This document shows positions 25,494 through 33,935 of a stretch of 64,000 bases of DNA, piece after piece. The stretch is from an uncultured Porphyromonadaceae bacterium (lineage in GTDB: Bacteria; Bacteroidota; Bacteroidia; Bacteroidales; Muribaculaceae), in the NCBI GenBank assembly GCA_937892215.1, contig CALAVE010000052.1, forward strand, positions 1-64,000, given 5' to 3'. Position 1 is the first letter of the stretch. Each line of letters opens with the position of its first letter. The notes under the pieces were generated by a model. That model made no database searches. It was not told the DNA's origin and saw only the letters and a list, made by a program, of their open reading frames with translations. The position numbers were made by a program, and so were the translations under genes.

Positions 25494-28172
25494 ATGAAAA
25501 CAAGACTAACACTGATTATGGCGATGCTGACAATAGGGCTGGCAGTTCAGGCATCAACCTACTACGGGCTTAAGGTGGGCGGCGTGTCGGTGACTGACGC
25601 AAACTGCAACAACATAACCGGCCAGTATATCTCGGCCAACTACACCGATTACAGTTACAAGGCGAGTTACGACCACAGCACGAAGACATTGACTCTGGAG
25701 AACGTGAAGATAACCCGCACCGGAAACGACAACCGTTGCATCTATAACGAGAGTTGCGATGGTCTGACAGTGCTGTTCAAGACCCATGACAGCGAGTTCA
25801 GTTCCACCACGTGCGCCCCTATCAGAATTGAGGCCAACACGACATTCGTGAGCGACGCGCTGATAGCCGCCAGGGTATATGGCAACGACGGAGACGCCAA
25901 CGCCATGTATGTGACAAACGGTGCAACGGTGACCTTTGACCACACAACGATGTATATGTACCTCACCGGCAACACAAACGCGGCGATAGAGGGGCACAAT
26001 GGCAGCGAAAGCCTTTTGTTCCACCACTCGCGTGTGATAGCCCGGAGCGCCAACGGAAGCGCCCTTGCCGACTTTGGCAATGTGAGGGTGGAGTCTTCGG
26101 CGGTGCTTCTACGCACGGGAAGCAGCACAGCATACGCGATGAGCGGAGTGTGGAATTTCACTATGGAGTATCCCAACGCACTCCCTGCGAAGATAGGCGT
26201 GGGTTCATCAATAACGAGCCTGAAGAACTACACATTAGAAGGGAACGGATTGTTCAATGCCAGCCAGGAAACCTTCGTCAATGGAGCCAAGCAGCCGTAC
26301 CCTGGGAAAGACATAATAATTTCACAGTCGGCACAAATCAATGAAAGCAGTTTTCCCGACCCGGTGTTCCGCGAGTGGCTCACCGACAAATTCGGAACGA
26401 ACTTGGAATCGGCCGAGATGTTTGAAATCAGGACAATAAATATCCAGAGCACATCGAACACGTCGCTCAAGGGAGTGACTGACTGGGCCGGCATAAAGTA
26501 CCTTACCTGCCTGCGGCGAATGTGGGTGGATGGCGGCAAGGCTCAAAGCATCGACTTGTCGTCGAACCCGGAGTTCTATCATCTGCGGTGCTACAACAAC
26601 ACCGGCGAAGGAGTGGACTGGAACATGATAGCGCCAACAATACCGACGCCAGCTGCAGGCAAAACAGCACTGGTGGAAGGCTTCAACGCAGAGGCGAGCG
26701 AACGGAATAATCTGCCAAACCGGAATTTGCTTAGTATTATATTACTAAAGGGATATGACTTCACGGTGAAGAACGGCGAGGAGACATATTCGCTGAGTGC
26801 AAACGAAGACTACGTGGGTATAGACAGGAGTCACTTTCCGGACGGGGCGCTACGCACAGCGTTATATAGCCAAAAGGAAGGCGCCGACGCGATAGTTAAA
26901 GAGAGTGAGAACAACGATATCACAAGTCTGGCACTAACGAAGAAGGGCATAAACGACCTGACCGGCATAGAGTATTTTCCAAATTTAAACAAACTCTATT
27001 GCGACGATAACAATATCAGTGAGATAGACATATCAAAGAATCCGAATCTGGTTCATGTTAGATGCTATCTAAATAAAATAAAGAGCGAGGCTTGGGACCA
27101 AATGATAGATAAAGCATCGAACAGAAGCAAAGCAATTAATGTGTACTGCTACAGAGCCGGACTCTCCGACGAGAAAAACGACTGCCCCACGCTGAGACAA
27201 GTAACCGAAGGCAATAAGAAGAATATTCACTTCTTTGGATATACGACTGAGTTCCTGAATTACATACCGATAGACGATGACCATTTCCCTGACACCAAGT
27301 TCCGTGAGTATCTGCTAAGCCAGAATTATGGAGCCGACGCGAAACTGACCGCCGATGAGATAGACGACATAAAGACGATATCCTTTAACAATAAGGGCGC
27401 ATCCGCCATGAACGGCATAGGATACTTTACCGAGTTGACTATGCTACAGTGCTACAACAACGCGTTGCTATATCTGGATTTGAGTAAGAATAAAAAACTG
27501 AAGATTCTGCAATGCTACAACAATAAGTTGGAAAATCTGGACTTGAGCAACAACAAGCTGCTAACAAGAGTGGAGTGCTCGAGTAACGAGCTGACCACGC
27601 TTAACATTTCCGGGGTGGATTCACTGACTTACTTGGAGTGCAATATCAACAAATTAGAGAGCCTGGATTTGGCCGGTAAAGAGAAGTTGTGGTATCTTAC
27701 GTGCTGGGGCAACAACCTGACCTCAGTGGACTTGACAGGCTGCACCGCACTGCTATATTTCATCTGCTGGGGCAATCAGATAAAGGAAGAAGGAATGGAC
27801 TCAATGATTGCCACATTGCCCGGAAGCATTGAAGAAGGTAATTTCAAGGTGTACAATCCGAACAACGCCAACTACCCTGAGGGCAATGCGCTGACAGTGG
27901 CGCAGGTGGAAGCCGCCAAGCAGCGCGGGGCCATCCCATACTGGTACGACGGCTCATCGTGGCAGCCATACGCCGGAGCAGACGCCTCAGCACCGGGTGA
28001 TGTGAACGGTGACGGCACAGTGGACGTTACCGACGTGGTGGCACTGGCAAGTTATGTGATGGGCGAAATACCACCCGTGTTCATTGCCGAGAACGCCAAC
28101 ATATCGGGCGAGGGTAGCGACATAGACGTGACCGACGTGGTGGCGCTGGCCAATATAGTGATGGGATTATAG
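25494..28172 (+). CDS. Secreted BspA-like leucine-rich-repeat protein with dockerin-like C-terminus
   Basis: The 892-residue product has a signal peptide (MKTRLTLIMAMLTIGLAVQA) and then the N-terminal module shared with 16007-18256 (YYGLKVGGVSVTDANCNN, then TLTLENVKITRTGN). From about residue 285 three copies of an FPD-x3-R-x-L module introduce leucine-rich repeats, at INESSFPDPVFREWL, IDRSHFPDGALRTAL and IDDDHFPDTKFREYL. The last block has 21-residue repeats of the type LQCYNNKLENLDLSNN. The final 60 residues hold two dockerin-like calcium loops (GDVNGDGTVDVTDVVALAS and ANISGEGSDIDVTDVVALAN). It is most likely an exposed or secreted binding protein. A strong promoter precedes it and a terminator lies at 28328. 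Confidence 0.8.
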   Translation: MKTRLTLIMAMLTIGLAVQASTYYGLKVGGVSVTDANCNNITGQYISANYTDYSYKASYDHSTKTLTLENVKITRTGNDNRCIYNESCDGLTVLFKTHDSEFSSTTCAPIRIEANTTFVSDALIAARVYGNDGDANAMYVTNGATVTFDHTTMYMYLTGNTNAAIEGHNGSESLLFHHSRVIARSANGSALADFGNVRVESSAVLLRTGSSTAYAMSGVWNFTMEYPNALPAKIGVGSSITSLKNYTLEGNGLFNASQETFVNGAKQPYPGKDIIISQSAQINESSFPDPVFREWLTDKFGTNLESAEMFEIRTINIQSTSNTSLKGVTDWAGIKYLTCLRRMWVDGGKAQSIDLSSNPEFYHLRCYNNTGEGVDWNMIAPTIPTPAAGKTALVEGFNAEASERNNLPNRNLLSIILLKGYDFTVKNGEETYSLSANEDYVGIDRSHFPDGALRTALYSQKEGADAIVKESENNDITSLALTKKGINDLTGIEYFPNLNKLYCDDNNISEIDISKNPNLVHVRCYLNKIKSEAWDQMIDKASNRSKAINVYCYRAGLSDEKNDCPTLRQVTEGNKKNIHFFGYTTEFLNYIPIDDDHFPDTKFREYLLSQNYGADAKLTADEIDDIKTISFNNKGASAMNGIGYFTELTMLQCYNNALLYLDLSKNKKLKILQCYNNKLENLDLSNNKLLTRVECSSNELTTLNISGVDSLTYLECNINKLESLDLAGKEKLWYLTCWGNNLTSVDLTGCTALLYFICWGNQIKEEGMDSMIATLPGSIEEGNFKVYNPNNANYPEGNALTVAQVEAAKQRGAIPYWYDGSSWQPYAGADASAPGDVNGDGTVDVTDVVALASYVMGEIPPVFIAENANISGEGSDIDVTDVVALANIVMGL

Positions 28173-28327
28173 GAGTTAACCCTATAGCGTTGAGACATAG
28201 ACTTATTGAGGGGCGGACAGGCTGATGAGCCGCGTCTGCCCCATTTGCCCCGAATGGGTCATTAGGCCGATGGTAAGTTCGGGGTTACTATACCGGCCGT
28301 GCGGGGAGGCGATGTATATATCGAAAA

Positions 28328-28365
28328 AAACTCCGAGGGTAATGCCATCGGAGTTTCTTATTTTG
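28328..28365 (+). terminator. Terminator downstream of the leucine-rich-repeat gene
   Basis: AAACTCCGA (28328-28336) pairs with TCGGAGTTT (28348-28356), followed by CTTATTTTG. The A-rich flank on the left could let it work in both directions. Confidence 0.7.
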
Positions 28366-28565
28366 ATTTCACGGGTGCTAATCGCAGCAAGTTGTGAAAA
28401 TCGAGTTTTATTATAGAAAAAAGTCAGTTATTGATGTTTGAAGCTTTTTGATTATCAAATCATACGACTTTTTGACTGATAAGAGATTAATTGGTTTAAA
28501 TAGTGAATGAAAATTAACACTTATTTAACATTTGATTGAATTATTCTTAAAGTTGGTACATAGGG

Positions 28566-28587
28566 GTCGCCGCCGGCGACTTTTCTT
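28566..28587 (+). terminator. GC-rich hairpin with T-run
   Basis: GTCGCCGCCGGCGAC is a 6-bp stem with a 3-base loop, followed by TTTTCTTT. No gene ends immediately upstream, so it may be a back-up terminator or belong to an unseen small transcript. Confidence 0.45.
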
Positions 28588-28599
28588 TGGATTGTATGC

Positions 28600-28630
28600 A
28601 CCCCCAGTGTCGCAGTGCGACACAGGGGGT
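28600..28630. repeat. Long palindrome without T-run
   Basis: ACCCCC-AG-TGTCGCA-C-like centre-TGCGACA-CA-GGGGGT forms a nearly perfect 31-base inverted repeat. There is no T-run, so a simple terminator is unlikely. Confidence 0.55.
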
Positions 28631-28698
28631 TACTCAGAGGTCGCCCTCACGGGCGAAACGCCAGAGCGACGTGCCTTGCGGGTGCGTGGTGAATAGGG

Positions 28699-28770
28699 TC
28701 TATAGGACTTATAGGACTAATCGTAGCGATAGGACTTATAGGGCTTATAGGGCTTATAGGACCTATAACA
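28699..28770. repeat. Tandem array of eight 9-bp units
   Basis: Eight consecutive nonamers, consensus CTTATAGGA or CTTATAGGG with two diverged units in the middle, fill 72 bases upstream of the ABC exporter promoter. The array lies in non-coding DNA. Confidence 0.8.
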
Positions 28771-28781
28771 GTGTAGCCTGA

Positions 28782-28907
28782 CGGCATAAAAAAAGAACAA
28801 GTTCTTTTTGTTCTGCGCTCGCTTTTTCGGAACGTTGGCTCCGCCGAAGTTACTCTCGCTCGGCATAAAAAAGAACAAGTTCTTTTTGTTCTGCGCTCGC
28901 TTTTTCG
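28782..28907 (+). promoter_or_regulatory. Duplicated palindromic operator of the ABC exporter
   Basis: A 47-48 base segment occurs twice, at 28782-28829 and 28861-28907, starting CGGCATAAAA and ending GCTCGCTTTTTCG. Each copy carries the palindrome AAAGAAC-AA-GTTCTTT (28792-28807 and 28870-28885). In the second copy the palindrome overlaps the -33 TTTG of the exporter promoter; in the first copy the -7 has decayed to GAACGTTG. This layout suggests binding sites for a repressor or activator dimer. Confidence 0.65.
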
Positions 28908-28915
28908 TAACTTTG
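28885..28915 (+). promoter_or_regulatory. Leaderless promoter of the ABC exporter
   Basis: TTTG (28885-28888), a 19-base spacer and TAACTTTG (28908-28915) match the consensus. The ATG at 28921 follows after only 5 bases, so transcription would start at or just before the start codon. Confidence 0.75.
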
Positions 28916-28920
28916 ACCCT

Positions 28921-30681
28921 ATGATTAAGACATTAACCAAACAAATCAAGCAATACGGGAAAGCATCGTTACTAACCCCCATAGTGACTTCGCTGGAGGT
29001 GGTGATGGAAGTACTTATTCCTTATGTTACGGCTCTGCTGATAGACCGCGGCATCACTGCGGGCGATATGCCGGCCGTGTATCGCTACGGGCTGATAATG
29101 CTGGGGATGGCGCTGCTGAGCCTCACGTTCGGCATCGCGGCAGGTCAGTTGGCATCGTACGCGTCGTCGGGGTTCGCGGCCAATCTGCGCAATGCCATGT
29201 ACCGCAACATACAGCGGTTCTCGTTTGGCGACATCGACAAATTCAGCACGTCGGGGCTGGTGACACGAATGACTACCGACGTGACAAACTTGCAGAACGC
29301 TTATCAGCAGATACTGCGCATCACGGTACGCGCGCCGTTCCGCATGGTGTTCTCTGTGATAATGTGCTTCGTGATTGACGCGCGACTGAGCGTTATCTTC
29401 CTGGTGGCTCTGGTGGTACTGTCGGCAGTGATATTCACTATTATCCGCAAGGTTTCGGCGGTGTTCACACAGGTTTTCAAGCAGTACGACGCGCTCAACT
29501 CGAGCGTTCGCGAGAACGTGGTGGGCATTCGTGTAGTGAAAGCCTTTGTGCGCGAGGACTTTGAGAAGGAAAAGTTTGGGCGTGCCGCCTATGGGCTCTA
29601 TCGGCTCTACGTGAAGGCCGAGGGCATGATGGCGCTTAACCACCCGGTGATGAATCTGGTGACCTACGCGTGCATTATAGCCCTGTCGTGGTGGGGAGCG
29701 CACTACGTGGTGGACGGCTCGCTCACGACCGGTGAACTGACATCACTGTTTACCTACGTGATGAGCATACTGATGTCGCTGATGATGCTGAGCATGATTT
29801 TTGTGATGCTCACCATGAGTGCGGCAAGCGGCAAGCGAGTGGCCGAAGTAATCAACGAGGTTCCCGACATAGAGAATCCGCAGAACCCCATAACAGACCT
29901 GACCGACGGCAGCATAGACTTTGACAACGTGAGTTTCGCCTACAACGAGGGCAGCGGCGACTACGCGCTGAGCGACGTAACCCTACATATCCGCTCCGGA
30001 GAGTCGATAGGCCTGATAGGCGGAACGGGAAGCGGCAAATCAAGTGTGGTGAGCCTTGTGAGCCGTCTGTATGACACCAGCGAAGGTACGGTGACAGTTG
30101 GCGGTCACGACGTTCGCGAATACGACCTGACCGTGCTGCGCGACAACGTGGCCGTGGTGCTGCAGAAAAACACCCTGTTCAGCGGAACCATTCTGGACAA
30201 CCTGCGCTGGGGAAACCCCGATGCCACCCCGGAGGAATGTCGCCAAGCCTGCCAACTGGCGTGCGCCGACGAGTTCATCAGCCAGATGCCCGATGGGTAC
30301 AACTCGGTGATAGAACAAGGCGGAAGCAATGTGAGCGGAGGACAGAAGCAGCGACTGTGCATAGCGCGCGCTCTGCTGAAGAAGCCCAAGATACTAATTC
30401 TGGACGACTCCACCAGCGCCTGCGACACGGCCACCGATGCCAGAATACGCCGCGCCTTCCGCGAGCAGATTCCGGGCACCACTAAACTAATCATAGCGCA
30501 ACGAATCTCGAGCGTTAAGGATTGCGACCGCATAGTGGTGATGGACAGCGGCAAGGTGAGCGGTTTCGACACGCACGAGAACCTGCTCAAGACCAACGAT
30601 ATATATAAGGAAATCAACGCCATCCAGACCGACGAGGGAGGCGACTTTGACTTCTCGCACAGAAAGGAGGTGGCACAATGA
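28921..30681 (+). CDS. ABC exporter half-transporter with degenerate ATP site
   Basis: The 586-residue protein has a six-helix ABC type-I exporter domain (about 1-320) and a nucleotide-binding domain with Walker A GGTGSGKSSVVSL, signature VSGGQKQRL and Walker B ILILDDSTSACD. The catalytic glutamate after Walker B is replaced by aspartate, as in the non-canonical half of heterodimeric exporters such as BmrCD and TM287/288. Its stop overlaps the start of the next gene, whose product supplies the other half. The pair probably exports a drug, peptide or lipid; the substrate is unknown. Expression is controlled by a leaderless promoter with a palindromic operator. Confidence 0.88.
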   Translation: MIKTLTKQIKQYGKASLLTPIVTSLEVVMEVLIPYVTALLIDRGITAGDMPAVYRYGLIMLGMALLSLTFGIAAGQLASYASSGFAANLRNAMYRNIQRFSFGDIDKFSTSGLVTRMTTDVTNLQNAYQQILRITVRAPFRMVFSVIMCFVIDARLSVIFLVALVVLSAVIFTIIRKVSAVFTQVFKQYDALNSSVRENVVGIRVVKAFVREDFEKEKFGRAAYGLYRLYVKAEGMMALNHPVMNLVTYACIIALSWWGAHYVVDGSLTTGELTSLFTYVMSILMSLMMLSMIFVMLTMSAASGKRVAEVINEVPDIENPQNPITDLTDGSIDFDNVSFAYNEGSGDYALSDVTLHIRSGESIGLIGGTGSGKSSVVSLVSRLYDTSEGTVTVGGHDVREYDLTVLRDNVAVVLQKNTLFSGTILDNLRWGNPDATPEECRQACQLACADEFISQMPDGYNSVIEQGGSNVSGGQKQRLCIARALLKKPKILILDDSTSACDTATDARIRRAFREQIPGTTKLIIAQRISSVKDCDRIVVMDSGKVSGFDTHENLLKTNDIYKEINAIQTDEGGDFDFSHRKEVAQ

Positions 30682-32525
30682 AACGCAAAGACACACTCTG
30701 GCGGCTGCTGCGCTATGTGGTGGGGAATTACCGGTTCTCGTTCCTGGCGGTGGCGCTGTGCATCATGGTCACAGCCGGCACCACACTGGTGTCGAACCTG
30801 TTTATCCGCACGCTGATAGACGATTACATAACGCCGCTGACGCAGGTTACCTATCCTGAGTATAAGTCGCTGGCACAGACCCTGTTCGTACTGGGACTGG
30901 TGCTCACTTTCGGGGCGGCCTGCTCGTATGCCTACAATCGCATAATGATTAACGTGAGCCAGGGGACCATGCTGCGCCTGCGCAAGGATATGTTCAGCCA
31001 CATGCAGACGCTGCCCATACGCTACTTCGACTCGCACTCTCACGGCGACATCATGTCGGCCTACACCAACGACATCGACACCCTGCGCCAGATGATAAGT
31101 CAGAGCCTTCCGCAGGCGCTCAACTCAATAATCACTATCGTAGCCACACTGTGCTCCATGGTGGTGATGAGCATTCCGCTAACCATTGTTTCAATTCTGC
31201 TTGCCGTGGTGATGGCCATAGCCACCACCAAACTGAGCAAACGCTCGCGCACGCACTTTGTGAAGCAGCAGAAAGACCTCGCCGCGCTCAACGGTTACAT
31301 AGAAGAAATGGTGAGCGGGCAGCGCGTGGTGAAGGTGTTCTGCCACGAAGACGAGGCGATAGAGCAATTTGAGCGACTCAACGAGACGTTGCGCTCAAGC
31401 GCGTTCAACGCCAACCGCATAGCCAACATAGTGATGCCAGTGAACGGCAATCTGGGCAACCTGGGGTACGTGCTGCTGGCCGTGGTGGGCGCGTCCATAG
31501 CCCTGAGCGGCGAGTATGGCCTCACGCTGGGCACGCTGGTGGCGTTCCTCACGCTCAACAAGAGTTTCACTCAGCCCATCTCTCACGTAAGCCAGCAGAT
31601 TAACAGCATCATCACCGCCTCGGCCGGAGCCGAGCGCCTGTTTGCCATTCTGGACGAGCCGAGCGAGACCGACAACGGCAACGTGACCCTTGTGAACGCC
31701 GAGACCGATAGCGACGGAAACATAGTGGAAACTGACCACCGCACCGAGATGTGGGCATGGAAACAAGCCGCGGAAGACGGGCGGAGCCGCTACACAAAGG
31801 TAGAGGGCGGCGTGTCGTTCAATATGGTGGATTTCAGTTACGACGACAGCCGGCTCGTGCTTGAGGACATCGTGCTCAACGCTATGCCCGACCAGAAGAT
31901 AGCCTTCGTGGGCGGAACCGGAGCCGGGAAGACCACCATCACCAACCTGATAAACCGTTTCTACGATATTCAAGACGGCAAGGTGCTCTACGACGGCATC
32001 AGCATCAACGACATCAGCAAGCCGCACCTGCGCCGCAGTCTGGGCATGGTGCTCCAAGAGACGCACTTGTTTACCGGCACCGTGCTCGACAACATCCGCT
32101 ACGGGCGCCTCGACGCCACCGACGAAGAGTGCCGTGCGGCGGCTAGGCTGGTGAACGCCGACGACTTCATCCGCCGCCTGAGCGACGGCTACAACACCAT
32201 GCTAAGCGGTGACGGTGGCAACCTGAGCCAGGGTGAGCGTCAGTTGCTGGCCATTGCTCGCGCGGCGGTGGCCAATCCGCCGGTTCTGATACTGGACGAG
32301 GCCACATCGAGCATCGACACCCGCACCGAGTTGCTGGTTCAGCGCGGCATGGACTCGCTGATGAAAGGGCGCACCACGTTTGTAATCGCACATCGCTTGT
32401 CAACGGTGCGCAATGCCGATTGCATCATAGTTCTGGAAAAAGGTCACATAATTGAGCAGGGAACGCACGACGAGCTCATAGCCTTGGGCGGAAAGTACCA
32501 TCAACTCTACACAGGCGGCCTCTGA
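30678..32525 (+). CDS. ABC exporter half-transporter, canonical partner
   Basis: This 615-residue half-transporter starts in an ATGA overlap with the upstream gene. It has six membrane helices (about 1-320), an insert of about 50 residues before the nucleotide-binding domain (around TEMWAWKQAAEDG), Walker A GGTGAGKTTITNL, and Walker B VLILDEATSSID with an intact glutamate. Its signature is LSQGERQLL, off the LSGGQ consensus. In the heterodimer the altered signature faces the Asp-containing Walker B of the partner, so one ATP site is degenerate and the other, made by this Walker B and the partner's VSGGQ, is active. That complementary pattern is good evidence for a true heterodimer. Confidence 0.88.
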   Translation: MKRKDTLWRLLRYVVGNYRFSFLAVALCIMVTAGTTLVSNLFIRTLIDDYITPLTQVTYPEYKSLAQTLFVLGLVLTFGAACSYAYNRIMINVSQGTMLRLRKDMFSHMQTLPIRYFDSHSHGDIMSAYTNDIDTLRQMISQSLPQALNSIITIVATLCSMVVMSIPLTIVSILLAVVMAIATTKLSKRSRTHFVKQQKDLAALNGYIEEMVSGQRVVKVFCHEDEAIEQFERLNETLRSSAFNANRIANIVMPVNGNLGNLGYVLLAVVGASIALSGEYGLTLGTLVAFLTLNKSFTQPISHVSQQINSIITASAGAERLFAILDEPSETDNGNVTLVNAETDSDGNIVETDHRTEMWAWKQAAEDGRSRYTKVEGGVSFNMVDFSYDDSRLVLEDIVLNAMPDQKIAFVGGTGAGKTTITNLINRFYDIQDGKVLYDGISINDISKPHLRRSLGMVLQETHLFTGTVLDNIRYGRLDATDEECRAAARLVNADDFIRRLSDGYNTMLSGDGGNLSQGERQLLAIARAAVANPPVLILDEATSSIDTRTELLVQRGMDSLMKGRTTFVIAHRLSTVRNADCIIVLEKGHIIEQGTHDELIALGGKYHQLYTGGL

Positions 32526-32557
32526 ACCACCGCCCCACTCCGGCGGTCACCGCTCCC

Positions 32558-33037
32558 CTACTCCGTGGCGGTAAACACTGCCGCAGACACCATCTGCGCT
32601 ATCCGCTCAAGGTAGCGGGCATCGGTATCGTCGAAAGTGCCCAGTTCGCGGCTGTCGATATCCAGCACGGCGCACACACGCGACGAAGCGCCGAACACCG
32701 GCACCACAATCTCGCTGCGCGACAGGCTGCTGCACGCAATGTGGCCGGGGAACTGCTCCACGTCGGGGACCACCACCGTCTCGCGCCGAGCCCACGCAGT
32801 GCCGCACACTCCGCGGCCGTGCTTAATGCGGTAACAGGCCACCGGTCCCTGGAATGGCCCCAGAACCAGTAACTCGCCTTTCACAAGATAGAATCCTGTC
32901 CACCAGAAGCCCATAGCCTCGTGGATAGCCGCGGCCACATTGGCCAGCACGCTCACCTGCTCAGTCTCGCCGTCGGTAAGGCCCTGAATCTGCAGGAGCA
33001 ATTCTTCGTAACGCTTAGTTTTCTCTGTGTTTACCAT
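32558..33037 (-). CDS. msrC: GAF-domain free methionine-(R)-sulfoxide reductase
   Basis: The 159-residue protein is a single GAF domain of the fRMsr type, which reduces free methionine-R-sulfoxide using thioredoxin. The three cysteines expected in the family are in PVACYRI, RGVCGTAW and GHIACSS. FWWTGFYLV and VLDIDSRELGTFDD are also typical. The ATG at 33037 is chosen because upstream codons in the frame lie inside the ung gene and do not resemble the family. The start overlaps the ung stop by 7 bases, so the two form an oxidative/DNA-damage repair pair. Confidence 0.88.
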   Translation of the reverse strand: MVNTEKTKRYEELLLQIQGLTDGETEQVSVLANVAAAIHEAMGFWWTGFYLVKGELLVLGPFQGPVACYRIKHGRGVCGTAWARRETVVVPDVEQFPGHIACSSLSRSEIVVPVFGASSRVCAVLDIDSRELGTFDDTDARYLERIAQMVSAAVFTATE

Positions 33038-33693
33038 TGTATGGGTGTTTTTCCGTGTTTCACAAGATAATCGTTGGCAAGCGAGAAATGGTGATTGCCG
33101 AAAAATCCGCGGTAGGCCGAGAGTGGCGACGGGTGAGCCGATGTGAGTACCAAGTGGCGCTCGCGGTCGATTAGCGCTCCCTTGCGGATGGCGTAACTGC
33201 CCCAGAGGATGAAGACCAGGTTTTGGCGGTTTTGCGCCAAGTGTGCCACCACTTCGTCGGTAAATCGTTCCCATCCACGGTTCTGGTGCGACCCGGCACG
33301 ATGCGCCTCCACGGTGAGAGTGGCGTTGAGAAGCAGGACACCCTGCCTCGCCCAACGCGTGAGGTCGCCGCTGGCCGGGATGGGGGCACCTGTATCGTTG
33401 TGCACCTCACGGAAGATGTTCTGCAGCGACGGCGGGAACGGCACACCCTCGTTCACCGAGAAGCACAGCCCGTTGGCCTGCCCCACGTCGTGATATGGGT
33501 CCTGCCCCAGTATCACCACTTTCACGTGAGTGAACGGCGCGGCATCGAAGGCCGCGAAAATCTTGTTTCCGGGCGGGAACACCTGCTTGGTGCTGTATTC
33601 TTGCCTCACAAACTGCGTTAGCGCCGCAAAATAGTCCTTGTCCCACTCGGCGGCCAATTCCTGCTTCCAACTTTGCTCTATCTTCACATCCAT
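33031..33693 (-). CDS. ung: Uracil-DNA glycosylase
   Basis: The 220-residue family 1 enzyme removes uracil from DNA. Motifs are complete: water-activating Asp in VVILGQDPYHDVGQANGL, LLLNATLTV, and the leucine loop HPSPLSAYRGFFG with its active-site histidine. The ATG at 33693 is preferred to 33723 because the protein then starts MDVKIEQSWKQELA, as in relatives. It is read with the downstream msrC gene by overlap. Confidence 0.95.
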   Translation of the reverse strand: MDVKIEQSWKQELAAEWDKDYFAALTQFVRQEYSTKQVFPPGNKIFAAFDAAPFTHVKVVILGQDPYHDVGQANGLCFSVNEGVPFPPSLQNIFREVHNDTGAPIPASGDLTRWARQGVLLLNATLTVEAHRAGSHQNRGWERFTDEVVAHLAQNRQNLVFILWGSYAIRKGALIDRERHLVLTSAHPSPLSAYRGFFGNHHFSLANDYLVKHGKTPIQW

Positions 33694-33736
33694 TGTTGTA
33701 CGGAGGGTCTTTTTCGTTAGCATTTCGGCTTAAACC

Positions 33737-33768
33737 TTTGCGAAGTTACAAATTTTGCAGTAACTTTG
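33737..33768 (+). promoter_or_regulatory. Promoter of tRNA-Arg
   Basis: TTTG (33737-33740), exactly 20 bases, then TAACTTTG (33761-33768), 28 bases before the tRNA. It is one of the best consensus matches in the window. Confidence 0.85.
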
Positions 33769-33796
33769 CAACTGCGTTAAGAAATGACGCGCACCG

Positions 33797-33868
33797 GCGC
33801 CCATAGTTCAATGGATAGAATAGAGGATTCCGGTTCCTCCGATTGGGGTTCGACTCCCCATGGGCGTA
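33797..33868 (+). tRNA. tRNA-Arg (anticodon CCG)
   Basis: The sequence folds as a cloverleaf with acceptor GCGCCCA, a small D-arm, anticodon stem-loop GAGGA-TTCCGGT-TCCTC and T-arm GGGGTTCGACTCCCC. CCG reads CGG. The 3' CCA is not encoded, unlike the tRNA-Leu and tRNA-Gly genes at the left. It borders the 3' end of the polysaccharide locus. Confidence 0.94.
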
Positions 33869-33874
33869 CAAGCC

Positions 33875-33911
33875 GAGAGGCCTCCGCAACACCAGGTTAC
33901 GGAGGCCTCTC
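33875..33911. terminator. Perfect 12-bp hairpin between tRNA-Arg and the polysaccharide locus
   Basis: GAGAGGCCTCCG (33875-33886) is complementary to CGGAGGCCTCTC (33900-33911). It sits between the tRNA-Arg end and the convergent polysaccharide operon end and can serve both. The T-run on the tRNA side is poor (TATTATC). Confidence 0.65.
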
Positions 33912-33935
33912 TATTATCGTTAAAGCGGATGATTA

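Noticed and set aside
28699..28770. CRISPR array.
   Set aside because: Units are 9 bp with no spacers and no cas genes are nearby.
28587..28781. Short rightward frame encoding repeated Tyr-Arg-Thr residues through the 9-bp array.
   Set aside because: It only reflects translation of the tandem repeat; there is no promoter, start context or continuation.
32558..33355. A longer form of the methionine-sulfoxide reductase starting at 33355.
   Set aside because: The extra 106 residues overlap ung in another frame and are unlike the family; the ATG at 33037 gives the normal length.
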